Below are positions 44,801 to 55,060 of a stretch of DNA of 64,000 nt, piece by piece (position 1 is the first letter of the stretch; each line of letters opens with the position of its first letter). This DNA comes from Liolophura sinensis (Eukaryota; Mollusca; Polyplacophora; Chitonida; Chitonidae): contig NC_088302.1 of NCBI RefSeq assembly GCF_032854445.1, forward strand, positions 25,803,788 to 25,867,787, in the 5' to 3' direction. The notes beneath the pieces were generated by a model, which did not search any database, was not told the origin of the DNA, and saw only the letters and a list, made by a program, of their open reading frames with translations. Made by a program: the position numbers and the translations under genes.

Positions 44801-47800
44801 AGCAATGTCGTCACGTGAACTAGTGATGCCATCCCAATGAATCACGAACTATTAATGCGATAACAATGAATCACGAACTTATAATGTCATTTCAATAGAT
44901 AGTGAACTTGCAATGCCGTCACAATTAATCATGAACCAACAATGTCAAGGCATTGGATGGAGAACTAGGAATGCCATCACAATGAATCATGAGCCAGCAA
45001 TACCGTCACAATGAATGCTGCTTGTAAAACTTTCTTCCGCAGATTTTCTTTACCTTTCCTTGATAAGACACGGCAAAATACTGAGATTCTCCGCATGTCA
45101 GTCGTAGTCCCCAGTACTTCATGCACGTCCCAGATTTCACTGTGCTTACAGACTTACCACAAGCTATGCAGAATCAAAAAGAACATTAAACATCGGCATT
45201 AACTCATTGTCTTTTCCCTGTTAGATGTTTTTTGTGCTTTTAACAGAACCTATATATCACTATATCCATTGAAGTATCATTTCAATAATAAAATTAGATT
45301 TTACAGTTCTCAAAACATGTCAAACATGCCACAAATTCTCCTCGAGATAGACAGCACATGACGTGTTTTTTTGCGAGTATATTTTCTAGGAGAACAACAA
45401 ACACAGTTTAATGATTTAAGACTTATTGTGTAGTAATACAACTGCATTGCCATCACACCAGAACATATTTTTTCGTGAATATCATGAAACATTTTGGACG
45501 TTTGACTTTTTGATTTTTACAATTTTCAAACGGCTAGATTGACTTTCAAATCTCGGATGACTTGTGCATTCAATGTATACCAAACATTAGGATGGACTCC
45601 GGTTGGAGACGGTGTAGACTTTTTCTAGCACTTAGCTGACATACAGGTAAGTTTGTATCGCGTGGCTCGATAGGTTAGAATATCGAAGGTATTGAGTTGC
45701 GTAAAGCCAGGAGCAAAGGGGTAAAACATCCTACATAGATATGCTGTCGTGGAGAATATCCAGTGTGACGAGTCGCGTAAAACCATGAGTAAAGGGGTAA
45801 AACATCCTGCATGGATATGTTGTCGAGGAGAATACCCGGTGCGACGAGTAGCGTAAAACCATGAACAAAGGGGTAAAACATCCTACATGGATATGCTCTC
45901 GTGGAGAATATCCGGTGCGATGAGTCGTGTAAAACCATGAGCAAAGGGGTAAAATCGAGCATATTGTTGTCTATTGTGGACAGCTTACCATTGTCATATA
46001 CCGCCGCACCAGTTGTAGCGCAGAAACAGGCTCCTGCATCCGGATTGGCTCCCAGTATATTATGCGTGTCTGACAAAACAGGCAGTGCGATGTTAGCCAA
46101 GATGTTTATAAAGACAACAAACAAATAACACACAAAAACATTGTCTTTTTTTTTAAAAATATGTGGTAATCTCTTGTCATATCCTGTTCAAGTTAGCATT
46201 GCATGTGGATTCAGTGCTTTTGTTTCCTTTCATCTTTTAAAACTACTGATTACATGAATTCGTCCTAATTTCTTTATATATTTTCTTAGTTCCTTGGCGG
46301 TTTGGGGTGAACGTTGTTGTAGAAATTGGTTTGGCGCATATCGACCCGCAACGCCCAGTTTGGTTCACGGCTGGCATAGGAATGTCTGTTTTGACACCTA
46401 TAGACCTAGAAATAGTGAACGACTATGACAAATAGACTTACTGCACTTGGACGCGCCGCTTAGTTCTAAATCATGCGCTTCCAGCCATCTCTCCTGTAAG
46501 CGGTAACACCATAAAAAATATACAACTTACATGTAATAAATTATCTACATATAGTTATCTCTGTGTGTATTGAAACATCAGAGGTATAAGAGCATATCCT
46601 AGCTGCGGTCGGTACAGTCCTGTCTTTGGTATCCCGTGTTAAATCTAGTGGTGGCAGGTGATCTTCATCGCCAGTCAAAAACTTATTTTATAATAGATAT
46701 GGTATAAACTAACACATGCAATCATAATCTAGTGGTTACAGGTCACTATCAATGCAAATCAAAACATTACCACTTGGATAATCCGGTTGCTTATTATGCA
46801 GACAAATCTGCGTCTCTTTCTGGACATGTGAGTGCATGTGAGATAACTTCCGGTCATACATGTACACGGTACATTAGGTAAAAGTAAAATTACTCTGTCA
46901 TTTTCAACTTAATGCCCCGTGCCTGTCATCAAGCTGATATGCATAGGCGTCCAATGAAAGGTGCTATAATTCAGCTCACTTCCGGATCTTACCTTGCCAA
47001 CGATGTCACACCGGAAGTACTGTTTGTCGCCGCATGTCAAGCGCAGCCCATAATACTTCAAGCACTGACCTTTAACGGCCTTGTCAACGGCATTTCCACA
47101 TCCTGTAAATACAGACGAAATGCAATGAAACATTGAAAGCCATCGATTTATATATTACACTACTGTATTTACGCCACAACTGTGATTTTATCGTCTTTTC
47201 CACTAGCCCTAATTGACAATTGTTCTCTCATACAAAAGGTAACACCGCACAATTTGCAATCATCTACTTTTAGAATATTTCAGTGCAAACGTTATCTCGT
47301 GTATCGCTTAAATCGCTTTGTTTTTGGACGTCCAGATCGTTTCCTGTACCAGGTAAGGCCATGGTGTTTGTATAGACAAGACGTGGATAGTAGGCAGCCC
47401 CTCAGCCAACATGTATCGTCACAGTGTGTATTCCATGTGCTGAATCGAAGTATCTTCATCACCACTTACCTATTTTAAGTATTTTTATCACCACTTGGCT
47501 ATTTTTCTACTCTATAATAATTATACCTGTATATGTGGACATAATATCTATGTTGTGCCACGACGTTCATGTTTGTCAAACAAAAGAAATTTAGTCTACC
47601 AAATGTACGATATATGTATTAACGTAGATATTATGTGGCGAGTTTTAATTCCAGATAACATAGCTTTCAGCTACATTATTTACTTATAAAAAAAAATCAA
47701 CCTGCGGATGGTCGTAGGTATGCCCCAGGCTCTGCCCGGTTTCCTCCCACCATAATGCTGGCCGCCGTCGTATAAGTGAAATATTCTTGAGTACGACGTA

Positions 47801-50800
47801 AAACACCAATCAAATAAATAAATAAATATAAAAAAATTTAGTGAAAAATCTGATATTTATTGAACTTTTGCGCTTCCTTTGCCTTTAAATCAAATAGTCC
47901 TAACTAAGTTAATCAACTCACATGAGAATGTCCGTTTCCGTTTCTGTCCCCGCTGGTGACCCAAGCCTTGTGCCGAAATAATCAGCGATTTCGTGTAGCT
48001 TTTGTTTTACAATAGCGTCAGAGACATGCTTCCCCGGAAGTCAACTGTGCCAAGTCCACTGCCAATTGCTGGAGTCATATTGAAATGACGATCAACATAA
48101 AAAAATCTTCGAGGTCTTTCTTTACCTTAAAATGTTCATTTATTCACCAAGTAATGTTTCATACATGTAGATGTTTGAAAGTACCGGTATGAATATCGAA
48201 GTACATGCAAGGGTAAAAAAGAATTAAACGCAAGAAATACCGGGGGGAAAAAAGCCGCCTTACTCTGTAGGTCACGTCGGTTATTGTAATTCAATATTCA
48301 ACACTCTTGGGCTAGAAATGAGCTAATGGGAAACTTCCAGCAACTACTGCTAGTCTATAAGTATTTAAAAGCTGCTTTCGTTGCTAAACATGGTCTCGGC
48401 GTGTCTATCCTTACATGTTTTGTTTGTTTATTTTATTAGTGTTTTATGCCGCACTTAGGAACATTTCAATTATACAAAGGCCACCAGCATTATTTAGGAA
48501 ACCCCACAACCACCCGCACGTGGCTGGCAGACCTTCCCACAAAACCACTGGAGAGGATGTCCATCTCTTCCTGTGTGGAATAGACGCAGATAATGTGCCA
48601 TTGCCCGATGCAGTGCTATGGAGGACGAAGGACGACGATCACTGGCAGCACAAACACAATGTAGTCTCCCCAAGATATCTTTGATGAATTGCCGATCATG
48701 AAAGAGATATATATAAATCTTGGTGATCCTTCCTTTTAACCAGGTGAGATGAGGTAAAACTTTCTTTCTGGTAAAGTAAATCAGACATATAAAACATGTG
48801 AAAACACCAGCCGCAGTGAATTGTCACGCCATAGATTGGAACGCATATACGTAATTTTACGTTTATAGATACTTACTCTCTTAATTTCGTTGCTGACCTC
48901 TTGTCTTTTAGTAATACTGCGTGGGGCACACGTCGAAACGTTCATAAGTAACTTACCAGTGGTTTAACAAATGTACTCGAATTTTTTCCACGCATAAAAT
49001 CTACAGGCCATCGTACAGGTGAGAAATCCATGCCCATGTCGTCACCATGAATCATTAACCAACAATGTCATCGAAATGAACCATGAACCAGTAATTTCAT
49101 CACAATGAATCATGCACCAATGATGTTATCGCAATGAGTCACTAATCAGCAATGCCGACCCCTGTAAACGACGTTCGCACATTTAGATAACTAAATATTG
49201 ACATAAAATGTGATATGTATCACCTCGAAATGGATAATATTCCTACCTTATTACGTCGACTGGTAAAGAAAAACCCTGATTAAACCTACAGTTTCCTCAT
49301 ACATTTCAGTAAGTCAAATATATTGTTACCATTAAATAATAAACAAATAACTACGTACAACAATGGTGCGCAGTCTGAGAAGCGAAGGCCTTCCCATCAA
49401 TCCATCTTTTCTGCAGAACAATAGAGACGATACGGTTTTCATAAACATACAGGACAAAGCATACATACAGATCTATTAACTATGGCATATTATAAGAACA
49501 TAAATAAAACACTGATTGTCGAATGAACGGCTGTTTTACACAAAACCCTTAAGCTTTTGGGAAACAATCGACGTTTATTTTAAAGTCTTGGATACCCTGT
49601 ATACCCAGTTATGATATCGCCTAAAACATAATTAAGTTCTAATTGATCGATTGCATGAACGACACAACTACTGCCCGATCGATAAATTGACAAATGATTT
49701 ACATACCTAGTGTGGCAAAAAATGAAAAACACATCATAAACAATTTAGTATGGTGCGTCCATAATCGCGGTGAAGACGTGAAGAATTCAACCATAGATTA
49801 TTAAGCCCTTCCTACTAAGTGAACCAGTAATGTCATCGCAATGAATCATGAACCAGTAATGTCGTCACAATGAATCGTGGACCAGTAATATCCTCGCAAT
49901 GAATTATAAACTGGCAATGCTATCGCGGTGGATCATGAACCAGTATTGCCATCGCAATGAATCATGAACTAGTAATGCCATCGAAATGAATCAGGAACTT
50001 GTAATGCTATGGCAATGAATCATGAACTTGTAATGTCATGGCAATGCACCATTAACTACTTATGTAATCGCAATGTATCATGAGCTAGTAATGCCATCGC
50101 AATGAATCATGAACCAGTAATTTCGTCACAATTAATCATGAACCAATAATGTCATAGCAATGAGTCATGAATCAGCAATGTCGTCACGTGAACTAGTGAT
50201 GCCATCCCAATGAATCACGAACTATTAATGCGATAACAATGAATCACGAACTTATAATGTCATTTCAATAGATAGTGAACTTGCAATGCCGTCACAATTA
50301 ATCATGAACCAACAATGTCAAGGCATTGGATGGAGAACTAGGAATGCCATCACAATGAATCATGAGCCAGCAATACCGTCACAATGAATGCTGCTTGTAA
50401 AACTTTCTTCCGCAGATTTTCTTTACCTTTCCTTGATAAGACACGGCAAAATACTGAGATTCTCCGCATGTCAGTCGTAGTCCCCAGTACTTCATGCACG
50501 TCCCAGATTTCACTGTGCTTACAGACTTACCACAAGCTATGCAGAATCAAAAAGAACATTAAACATCGGCATTAACTCATTTTCTTTTCCCTGTTAGATG
50601 TTTTTTGTGCTTTTAACAGAACCTATATATCACTATATCCATTGAAGTATCATTTCAATAATAAAATTAGATTTTACAGTTCTCAAAACATGTCAAACAT
50701 GCCACAAATTCTCCTTGAGATAGACAGCACATGACGTGTTTTTTGCGAGTATATTTTCTAGGAGAACAACAAACACAGTTTAATGATTTAAGATGTATTG

Positions 50801-53539
50801 TGTAGTAATACAACTGCATTGCCATCACACCAGAACTTTTTTTTTCGTGAATATCATGAAACATGGTGGACGTTTGACTTTTTGATTTTTTCAATTTTCA
50901 AACGGCTAGATTGACTTTCAAATCTCGGATGACTTGTGCATTCAATGTATACCAAACATTAGGATGGACTCCAGTTGGAGACGGTGTAGACTTTTTCTAG
51001 TACTTAGGTGACATACAGGTAAGTTTGTATCGCGTGGCTCGATAGGCTAGAATATCGAAGGTATTGAGTCGCGTAAAGCCAGGAGCAAAGGGGTAAAACA
51101 TCCTACATAGATATGCTGTCGTGGAGAATATCCAGTGTGACGAGTCGCGTAAAACCATGAGTAAAGGGGTAAAACATCCTGCATGGATATGTTGTCGTGG
51201 AGAATACCCGGTGCGACGAGTAGCGTAAAACCATGAGCAAAGGGGTAAAACATCCTACATGGATATGCTCTCGTGGAGAATATCCGGTGCGATGAGTCGT
51301 GTAAAACCATGAGCAAAGGGGTAAAATCGAGCATATTGCTGTCTATTGTGGACAGCTTACCATTGTCATATACCGCCGCACCAGTTGTAGCGCAGAAACA
51401 GGCTCCTGCATCCGGATTGGCTCCCAGTATATTATGCGTGTCTGACAAAACAGGCAGTGCGATGTTAGCCAAGATGTTTATAAAGACAACAAACAAATAA
51501 CACACAAAAACATTTTCTTTTTTTTTGTAAAAATATGTGGTAATCTCTTGTCATATCCTGTTCAAGTTAGCATTGCATGTGGATTCAGTGCTTTTGTTTC
51601 CTTTCATCTTTTAAAACTACTGATTACATGAATTCGTCCTAATTTCTTTATATATTTTCTTAGTTCCTTGGCGGTTTGGGGTGAACGTTGTTGTAGAAAT
51701 TGGTTTGGCGCATATCGACCCGCAACGCCCAGTTTGGTTCACGGCTGGCATAGGAATGTCTGTTTTGACACCTATAGACCTAGAAATAGTGAACGACTAT
51801 GACAAATAGACTTACTGCACTTGGACGCGCCGCTTAGTTCTAAATCATGCGCTTCCAGCCATCTCTCCTGTAAGCGGTAACACCATAAAAAACATACAAC
51901 TTACATGTAATAAATTATCTACATATAGTTATCTCTGTGTGTATTGAAACATCAGAGGTATAAGAGCATATCCTAGCTGCGGTCGGTACAGTCCTGTCTT
52001 TGGTATCCCGTGTTAAATCTAGTGGTGGCAGGTGATCTTCATCGCCAGTCAAAAACTTATTTTATAATAGATATGGTATAAACTAACACATGCAATCATA
52101 ATCTAGTGGTTACAGGTCACTATCAATGCAAATCAAAACATTACCACTTGGATAATCCGGTTGCTTATTATGCAGACAAATCTGCGTCTCTTTCTGGACA
52201 TGTGAGTGCATGTGAGATAACTTCCAGTCATACATGTACACGGTACATTAGGTAAAAGTAAAATTACTCTGTCATTTTCAACTTAATGCCCCGTGCCTGT
52301 CATCAAGCTGATATGCATTGGCGTCCAATGAAAGGTGCTATAATTCAGCTCACTTCCGAAGCTTACCTTGCCAACGATGTCACACCGGAAGTACTGTTTG
52401 TCGCCGCATGTCAAGCGCAGTCCATAATACTTCAAGCACTGACCTTTAACGGCCTTGTCAACGGCATTTCCACATCCTGTAAATACAGACGAAATGCAAT
52501 GAAACATTGAAAGCCATCGATTTATATATTACACTACTATATTTACGCCACAAATGTGATTTTATCGTGTTTTCCACTAGCCCTAATTGATAATTGTTCT
52601 CTCATACAAAAGGTAACACTGCACAATTTGCAATCACCTACTTTTAGAATCTTTCACTGCAAACGTTATCTCGTATATCGCTCAAATCGCTTTGTTTTGG
52701 ACGTCCAGACCGTTTCCTGTACCAAGTAAGGCCATGGTGTTTGTATACAGACAAGACGTGGATAGTACGCCGCCCTTCAGCCAATATGTATCGTCACAGT
52801 GTGTATTTCATGTGCTGAATCGAAGTATCTTCATCACCACTTACCTATTTTAAGTATCTTCATCGCCACTTGGCTATTTTTCCGTTCTATAATAATTATG
52901 CCTGTATATGTGGACATAATATCTAAGTTGTGCAACGACGTTAATGTTTGTCAAACTAAAAAAAATTACCCTACCAAATGTACGATATATGTATAAACGT
53001 AGATATTATGTGGCGAGTTTTAATTCCAGATAACATAGCTTTCAGCTACGTTATTTACCCGAAGTTCTCTGACAAGCATATGCACAATAATCTTTTGGGG
53101 AAAAAAACACTAATACTTATTTACTAGATCAAGGTTTAATTTCACTTCCACAGAGAACACACTGTCATTGGCCAAACGTTGGCTACCTGTAGCACGTCAC
53201 CGGATGCGTTAAAATCGACTCAACGAAATTAACCCTTCAATACACTGGCATCCATGTTGTCACAGTGCGTTTTGTGACCTACAGGCTTGCAGGTATGGTA
53301 TTGGGTTAATAGTTGGTGGCTTATATCTGGCACCGATGGATTATATTACTTTGTGAGTGAACCAGGACATATTTCACGAGTTCAAAAGCGGCATTACCTT
53401 TGTCAAATACCTGGGCTATGGACGACGTCACACAGAGACAGGCACCCGTACTTGGATTGCTGTTAAAGATGTTAGCGCTGGAGAAGCCCACAGAAATGAC
53501 TCCAAGACACAAGCTGAAAACATACGGTATGTGCGCCAT
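41586..53539 (-). CDS. Secreted SH3b-like / M15-family zinc D,D-peptidase-like protein
   Basis: Predicted secreted zinc peptidase of the M15 (D-Ala-D-Ala carboxypeptidase-like) family. A minimal transcript uses 53398-53539, then 46993-47102, 46442-46493, 45989-46069, 45054-45163, 43584-43627, 42550-42688 and 41586-41825. It totals 918 bases and is in frame: 305 residues with a signal peptide at 1-22. Two cysteine-rich modules follow; each has C-x-C-x-T, then G-x-C-x-K-Y-x-G-L-R-L-T-C-G and a W-x-E segment, and looks like an SH3b domain. The M15 domain (about 180-305) has S-H-H-D-V-G-R-A-A-D, a full SxHxxGxAxD zinc motif split across two exons, and E-H-I-H, fitting the ExxH base-plus-ligand motif. 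The middle exons are tandemly duplicated. Known M15 enzymes cut peptidoglycan cross-peptides, so an antibacterial or digestive role is plausible but inferred. Exon calls are by phase and motif only. Confidence 0.78.
41868..42236. repeat. 39-base minisatellite, about 10 copies, in the last intron of the peptidase gene
   Basis: Unit CAATTGCTTATAAATCAGTA then AACAATAGACAATAACAAA. On the minus strand it is open and in frame with the next exon (repeated FVIVYCLLIYKQL), so intron retention would not meet a stop here. Confidence 0.93.
42325..42462 (+). mobile_element. SINE family 1 tail fragment at the duplication edge (unit 1)
   Basis: CAACCTGCGGATGGTCGTAG to GAGTACGACGTAAAACACCA plus (AAAT)n. The copy at 47696 is nearly identical. 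Confidence 0.88.
42550..42688 (-). CDS. M15 peptidase penultimate exon, unit 1 (intact)
   Basis: Encodes GLGTVDFRGKHVSDAIVKQK then LHEIADYFGTRLWVTSGDRN and GNGHSH, ending in phase 0 before GTGAGT. S-x-H at the end is the first half of the zinc motif. The acceptor chosen (TTGGCAG) makes the preceding exon end in a conserved Cys; an alternative acceptor at 42699 is possible. Confidence 0.82.
43045..43250 (-). mobile_element. SINE family 1, diverged, unit 1
   Basis: Tail TTATGCCGCACTTAGGAACA, then CCACAACCACCCGCACGTGG and TTCCCACAAACC. The head is not clear. Duplicated at 48415. Confidence 0.6.
43584..43627 (-). CDS. Peptidase module-closing exon, unit 1
   Basis: A 44-base exon between TGTAG and GTAAGT encoding ILWMEKIGVHLLNH and, with the next exon, a closing Cys. 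Its W-M-E matches W-L-E in the first module's exon at 46442. Small and weakly conserved, but the phases fit (0 in, 2 out). Confidence 0.55.
43650..45010. repeat. 29-base minisatellite in two blocks, unit 1
   Basis: Unit GAACCAGTAATGTCATCGCA then ATGAATCAT, diverged. The first block is 43650-43790 and the second 44450-45010, separated by about 650 bases of unique sequence. In an intron of the peptidase gene; repeated at 49020-50385. Confidence 0.9.
45054..45163 (-). CDS. Peptidase second module, core exon, unit 1
   Basis: Encodes CGKSVSTVKSGTCMKYWGLR then LTCGESQYFAVSYQGK, parallel to the first-module exon at 46993. Phase 1 in, phase 0 out; donor GTAAAG. Confidence 0.82.
45715..45955. repeat. 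76-base tandem repeat, about 3-4 copies, unit 1
   Basis: Units start GGTAAAACATCCTACATGGA at 76-base spacing (45721, 45797, 45873, 45949). It lies just downstream, in gene sense, of the exon at 45989. The minus strand is open across all units although 76 is not a multiple of three. Confidence 0.9.
45989..46069 (-). CDS. Peptidase second module, first exon, unit 1
   Basis: Encodes THNILGANPDAGACFCATTG then AAVYDN; phase 1 both ends; acceptor TTGTCAG, donor GTAAGC. It parallels the end of the signal-peptide exon (NPSTGACLCVTSS). Confidence 0.85.
46442..46493 (-). CDS. Peptidase first module, closing exon, unit 1
   Basis: A 52-base exon encoding ERWLEAHDLELSGASKC; phase 0 in, phase 1 out; acceptor TTACAG, donor GTAAGT. 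The W-L-E-x-H-D-L segment resembles the last strand of SH3b domains. Confidence 0.82.
46993..47102 (-). CDS. Peptidase first module, core exon, unit 1
   Basis: Encodes CGNAVDKAVKGQCLKYYGLR then LTCGDKQYFRCDIVGK; phase 1 in, phase 0 out. It differs from the unit 2 copy at 52367 by a silent change in a Gly codon. Confidence 0.83.
47696..47832 (+). mobile_element. SINE family 1 tail fragment, unit 2
   Basis: Duplicate of the fragment at 42325; it marks the junction between the two units. Confidence 0.88.
47922..48060 (-). pseudogene. M15 peptidase penultimate exon, unit 2 (two frameshifts)
   Basis: Same exon as 42550-42688 but with one base fewer in two homopolymers (near 47962 and 48030). The frame is lost and meets a stop. 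It cannot encode the zinc-motif half as given. Homopolymer errors in assembly are the main alternative to real decay. Confidence 0.85.
48415..48620 (-). mobile_element. SINE family 1, diverged, unit 2
   Basis: Duplicate of the copy at 43045, with several single-base homopolymer differences. Confidence 0.6.
48957..49000 (-). pseudogene. Peptidase module-closing exon, unit 2 (Trp lost)
   Basis: Matches 43584-43627 but reads ILCVEKIRVHLLNH: the Trp of W-M-E has become Cys, and Gly has become Arg. There are three changes in 44 bases, more than in neighbouring duplicated exons. Confidence 0.5.
49020..50385. repeat. 29-base minisatellite in two blocks, unit 2
   Basis: Duplicate of the arrays at 43650-45010, with the same block structure. 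Confidence 0.9.
50427..50536 (-). CDS. Peptidase second module, core exon, unit 2
   Basis: Identical in protein to 45054-45163 as far as I can read. Open, with intact splice sites. Confidence 0.8.
51087..51327. repeat. 76-base tandem repeat, unit 2
   Basis: Duplicate of 45715-45955, again open on the minus strand. Confidence 0.9.
51361..51441 (-). CDS. Peptidase second module, first exon, unit 2
   Basis: Same protein as 45989-46069, including GACFCATTG. Splice sites intact. Confidence 0.83.
51816..51867 (-). CDS. Peptidase first module, closing exon, unit 2
   Basis: Same protein as 46442-46493 (WLEAHDLELSGASKC). Splice sites intact. Confidence 0.8.
52367..52476 (-). CDS. Peptidase first module, core exon, unit 2
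   Basis: Same protein as 46993-47102. The nearest downstream partner of the signal-peptide exon, and its phase (needs two bases) fits that exon's end. Confidence 0.82.
53398..53539 (-). CDS. Peptidase first exon: signal peptide and start of module 1
   Basis: ATG at 53537-53539; MAHIPYVFSLCLGVISVGFS is a hydrophobic signal peptide with likely cleavage after the following S-A. Then NPSTGACLCVTSS and VFDK lead to a GTAATG donor; ends phase 1. Single copy, outside the duplication. Confidence 0.83.
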
Positions 53540-54136
53540 TTTAGTTCAGTCTGCGTGTGCACGACAGCGATGATATCTGAGAACCCTGATAAACAGAGAA
53601 ATAAGATTTTTTCTTCTCATACATTAGAACTTTTTACAGTCTTTTCTTTTCAGGTTATCAGATGAATGTGTCAAAAGATGAGAATTTGTCCAGGTGTATA
53701 AAAAGGGTCAGTCGTTTGGAGACATATGGCATATGGCAACATATGGCTGGCCAATCCCTATAATGGGCTGTCGCAGAGACAACGCGTTAATGACAGATGT
53801 GGTCGTATAATAACAAATAAATTGCAGCTTCCACTAGGCATTTTACATATAGATTTAATATCAGATCATTTGTTAGATATACGGCGGGGTGCGGTGTAAA
53901 CGCAGTTTCACGCCTTCATCACCCATGTTTTATTCTTTCAAACATAAACCTGATCGCCGCCATGCAGGCGAAATATCACAAAGTATGGTTTATAAAACAG
54001 TATAATAAATAAGTAAATAATACGAGTAAGCCTATGTGGTCTGCACGGTTTCTTTTATTTTTAACATACATTTTACCTGATCTACACGCAATTTTTGGCT
54101 TGATTTCGTATAGAATTTTTACTTGTTTTTGTCCTG

Positions 54137-54242
54137 GTAAGGTGCAGCGTTTCCCCCAGCGCTCTGCCTGGTTTCCCCACACCATAATTCTGGGCGCCGT
54201 CGTAAAAGTGAAAACTACACATGAAATAAATATATAAATAAA
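54137..54242 (+). mobile_element. SINE family 1 tail fragment
   Basis: CTCTGCCTGGTTTCCCCACA then GCCGTCGTAAAAGTGAAAAC and an AAATAAATAT tail. Head and 3' signature partly lost. Confidence 0.65.
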
Positions 54243-54810
54243 TCACTAAAGTAAGCATTACAGCGTTACTTCAGAAAACCATTGGTTTTCATACACTTTT
54301 GTGTGTGCCACCATGAAGTTTCCCGTACGCCTGCTACGTCTACATGTACATGTAATCTATACAACTTACATGTCGTGTTTGAAAACTGGTACATGTATTT
54401 GTCTAACGGGGAGAAAGTCAAAACCGTGCGCAGGTCGGTGTTTACAACACTATGTTTATTGCATACCCGCTTAACCATGAACACGTGAATGTTACATGAT
54501 CCCATGATGTTATGATATTATAAGATTTGTAACAATTCGTAACGCAGAGCTAGATCATTCTCGTAATGGCTGGCAGACCTTACATATACAGCTGACGTTC
54601 TTTCGACGTCTACATCTATAGGCATGCTGTAAATTCCTATACACGATTATATTTATCGAACATATTCTGTCTAATAAAAATGGCTTATAACCAGACAAAT
54701 ATTAACTGTGGCAATTTTTCTTTTTATCAGTCAATATGAAAATAATTATTTCATCATATATCCTCAATACTAAAATAACTATGATAAAAACCACACAAGA
54801 TAGTACACTG

Positions 54811-55060
54811 TTACAATGGAATTTAACATACATGCGCAACAATCATCAAGAAGTATCCGGTTATCCATTTTGTTACAATGGAATTTAACATACATGCGCA
54901 ACAATCATCAAGAAGTATCCGGTTATCCATTTTGTTACAATGGAATTTAACATACATGCGCAGCAATCATCAAGAAGTATCCGGTTATCCATTTGTCACA
55001 ATGGAATTTAACACACATGCGCAACAATTATCAAGATGTATCCGGTTGTCCATTTTGTTA
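54811..55060. repeat. 62-base tandem repeat, 4 copies
   Basis: Unit TTACAATGGAATTTAACATA, CATGCGCAACAATCATCAAG, AAGTATCCGGTTATCCATTT, starting at 54811, 54873, 54935 and 54996. The first two are identical. Confidence 0.93.

Larger units (their letters stand above)
42312..47682. repeat. 5.37-kb tandem segmental duplication, unit 1
   Basis: The whole block from the run at 42312 (CTTATAAAAAAAATC) to 47682 recurs at 47683-53057. By eye the copies differ at roughly one to two positions per hundred, many of them homopolymer length changes. The left edge lies a few bases from a SINE fragment. Unit 1 carries the intact set of peptidase middle exons. Confidence 0.95.
47683..53057. repeat. 5.37-kb tandem segmental duplication, unit 2
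   Basis: Second copy, ending at GCTACGTTATTTA (53057), after which the sequences part. It holds one more set of the peptidase middle exons, with damage in the catalytic exon. Confidence 0.95.
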
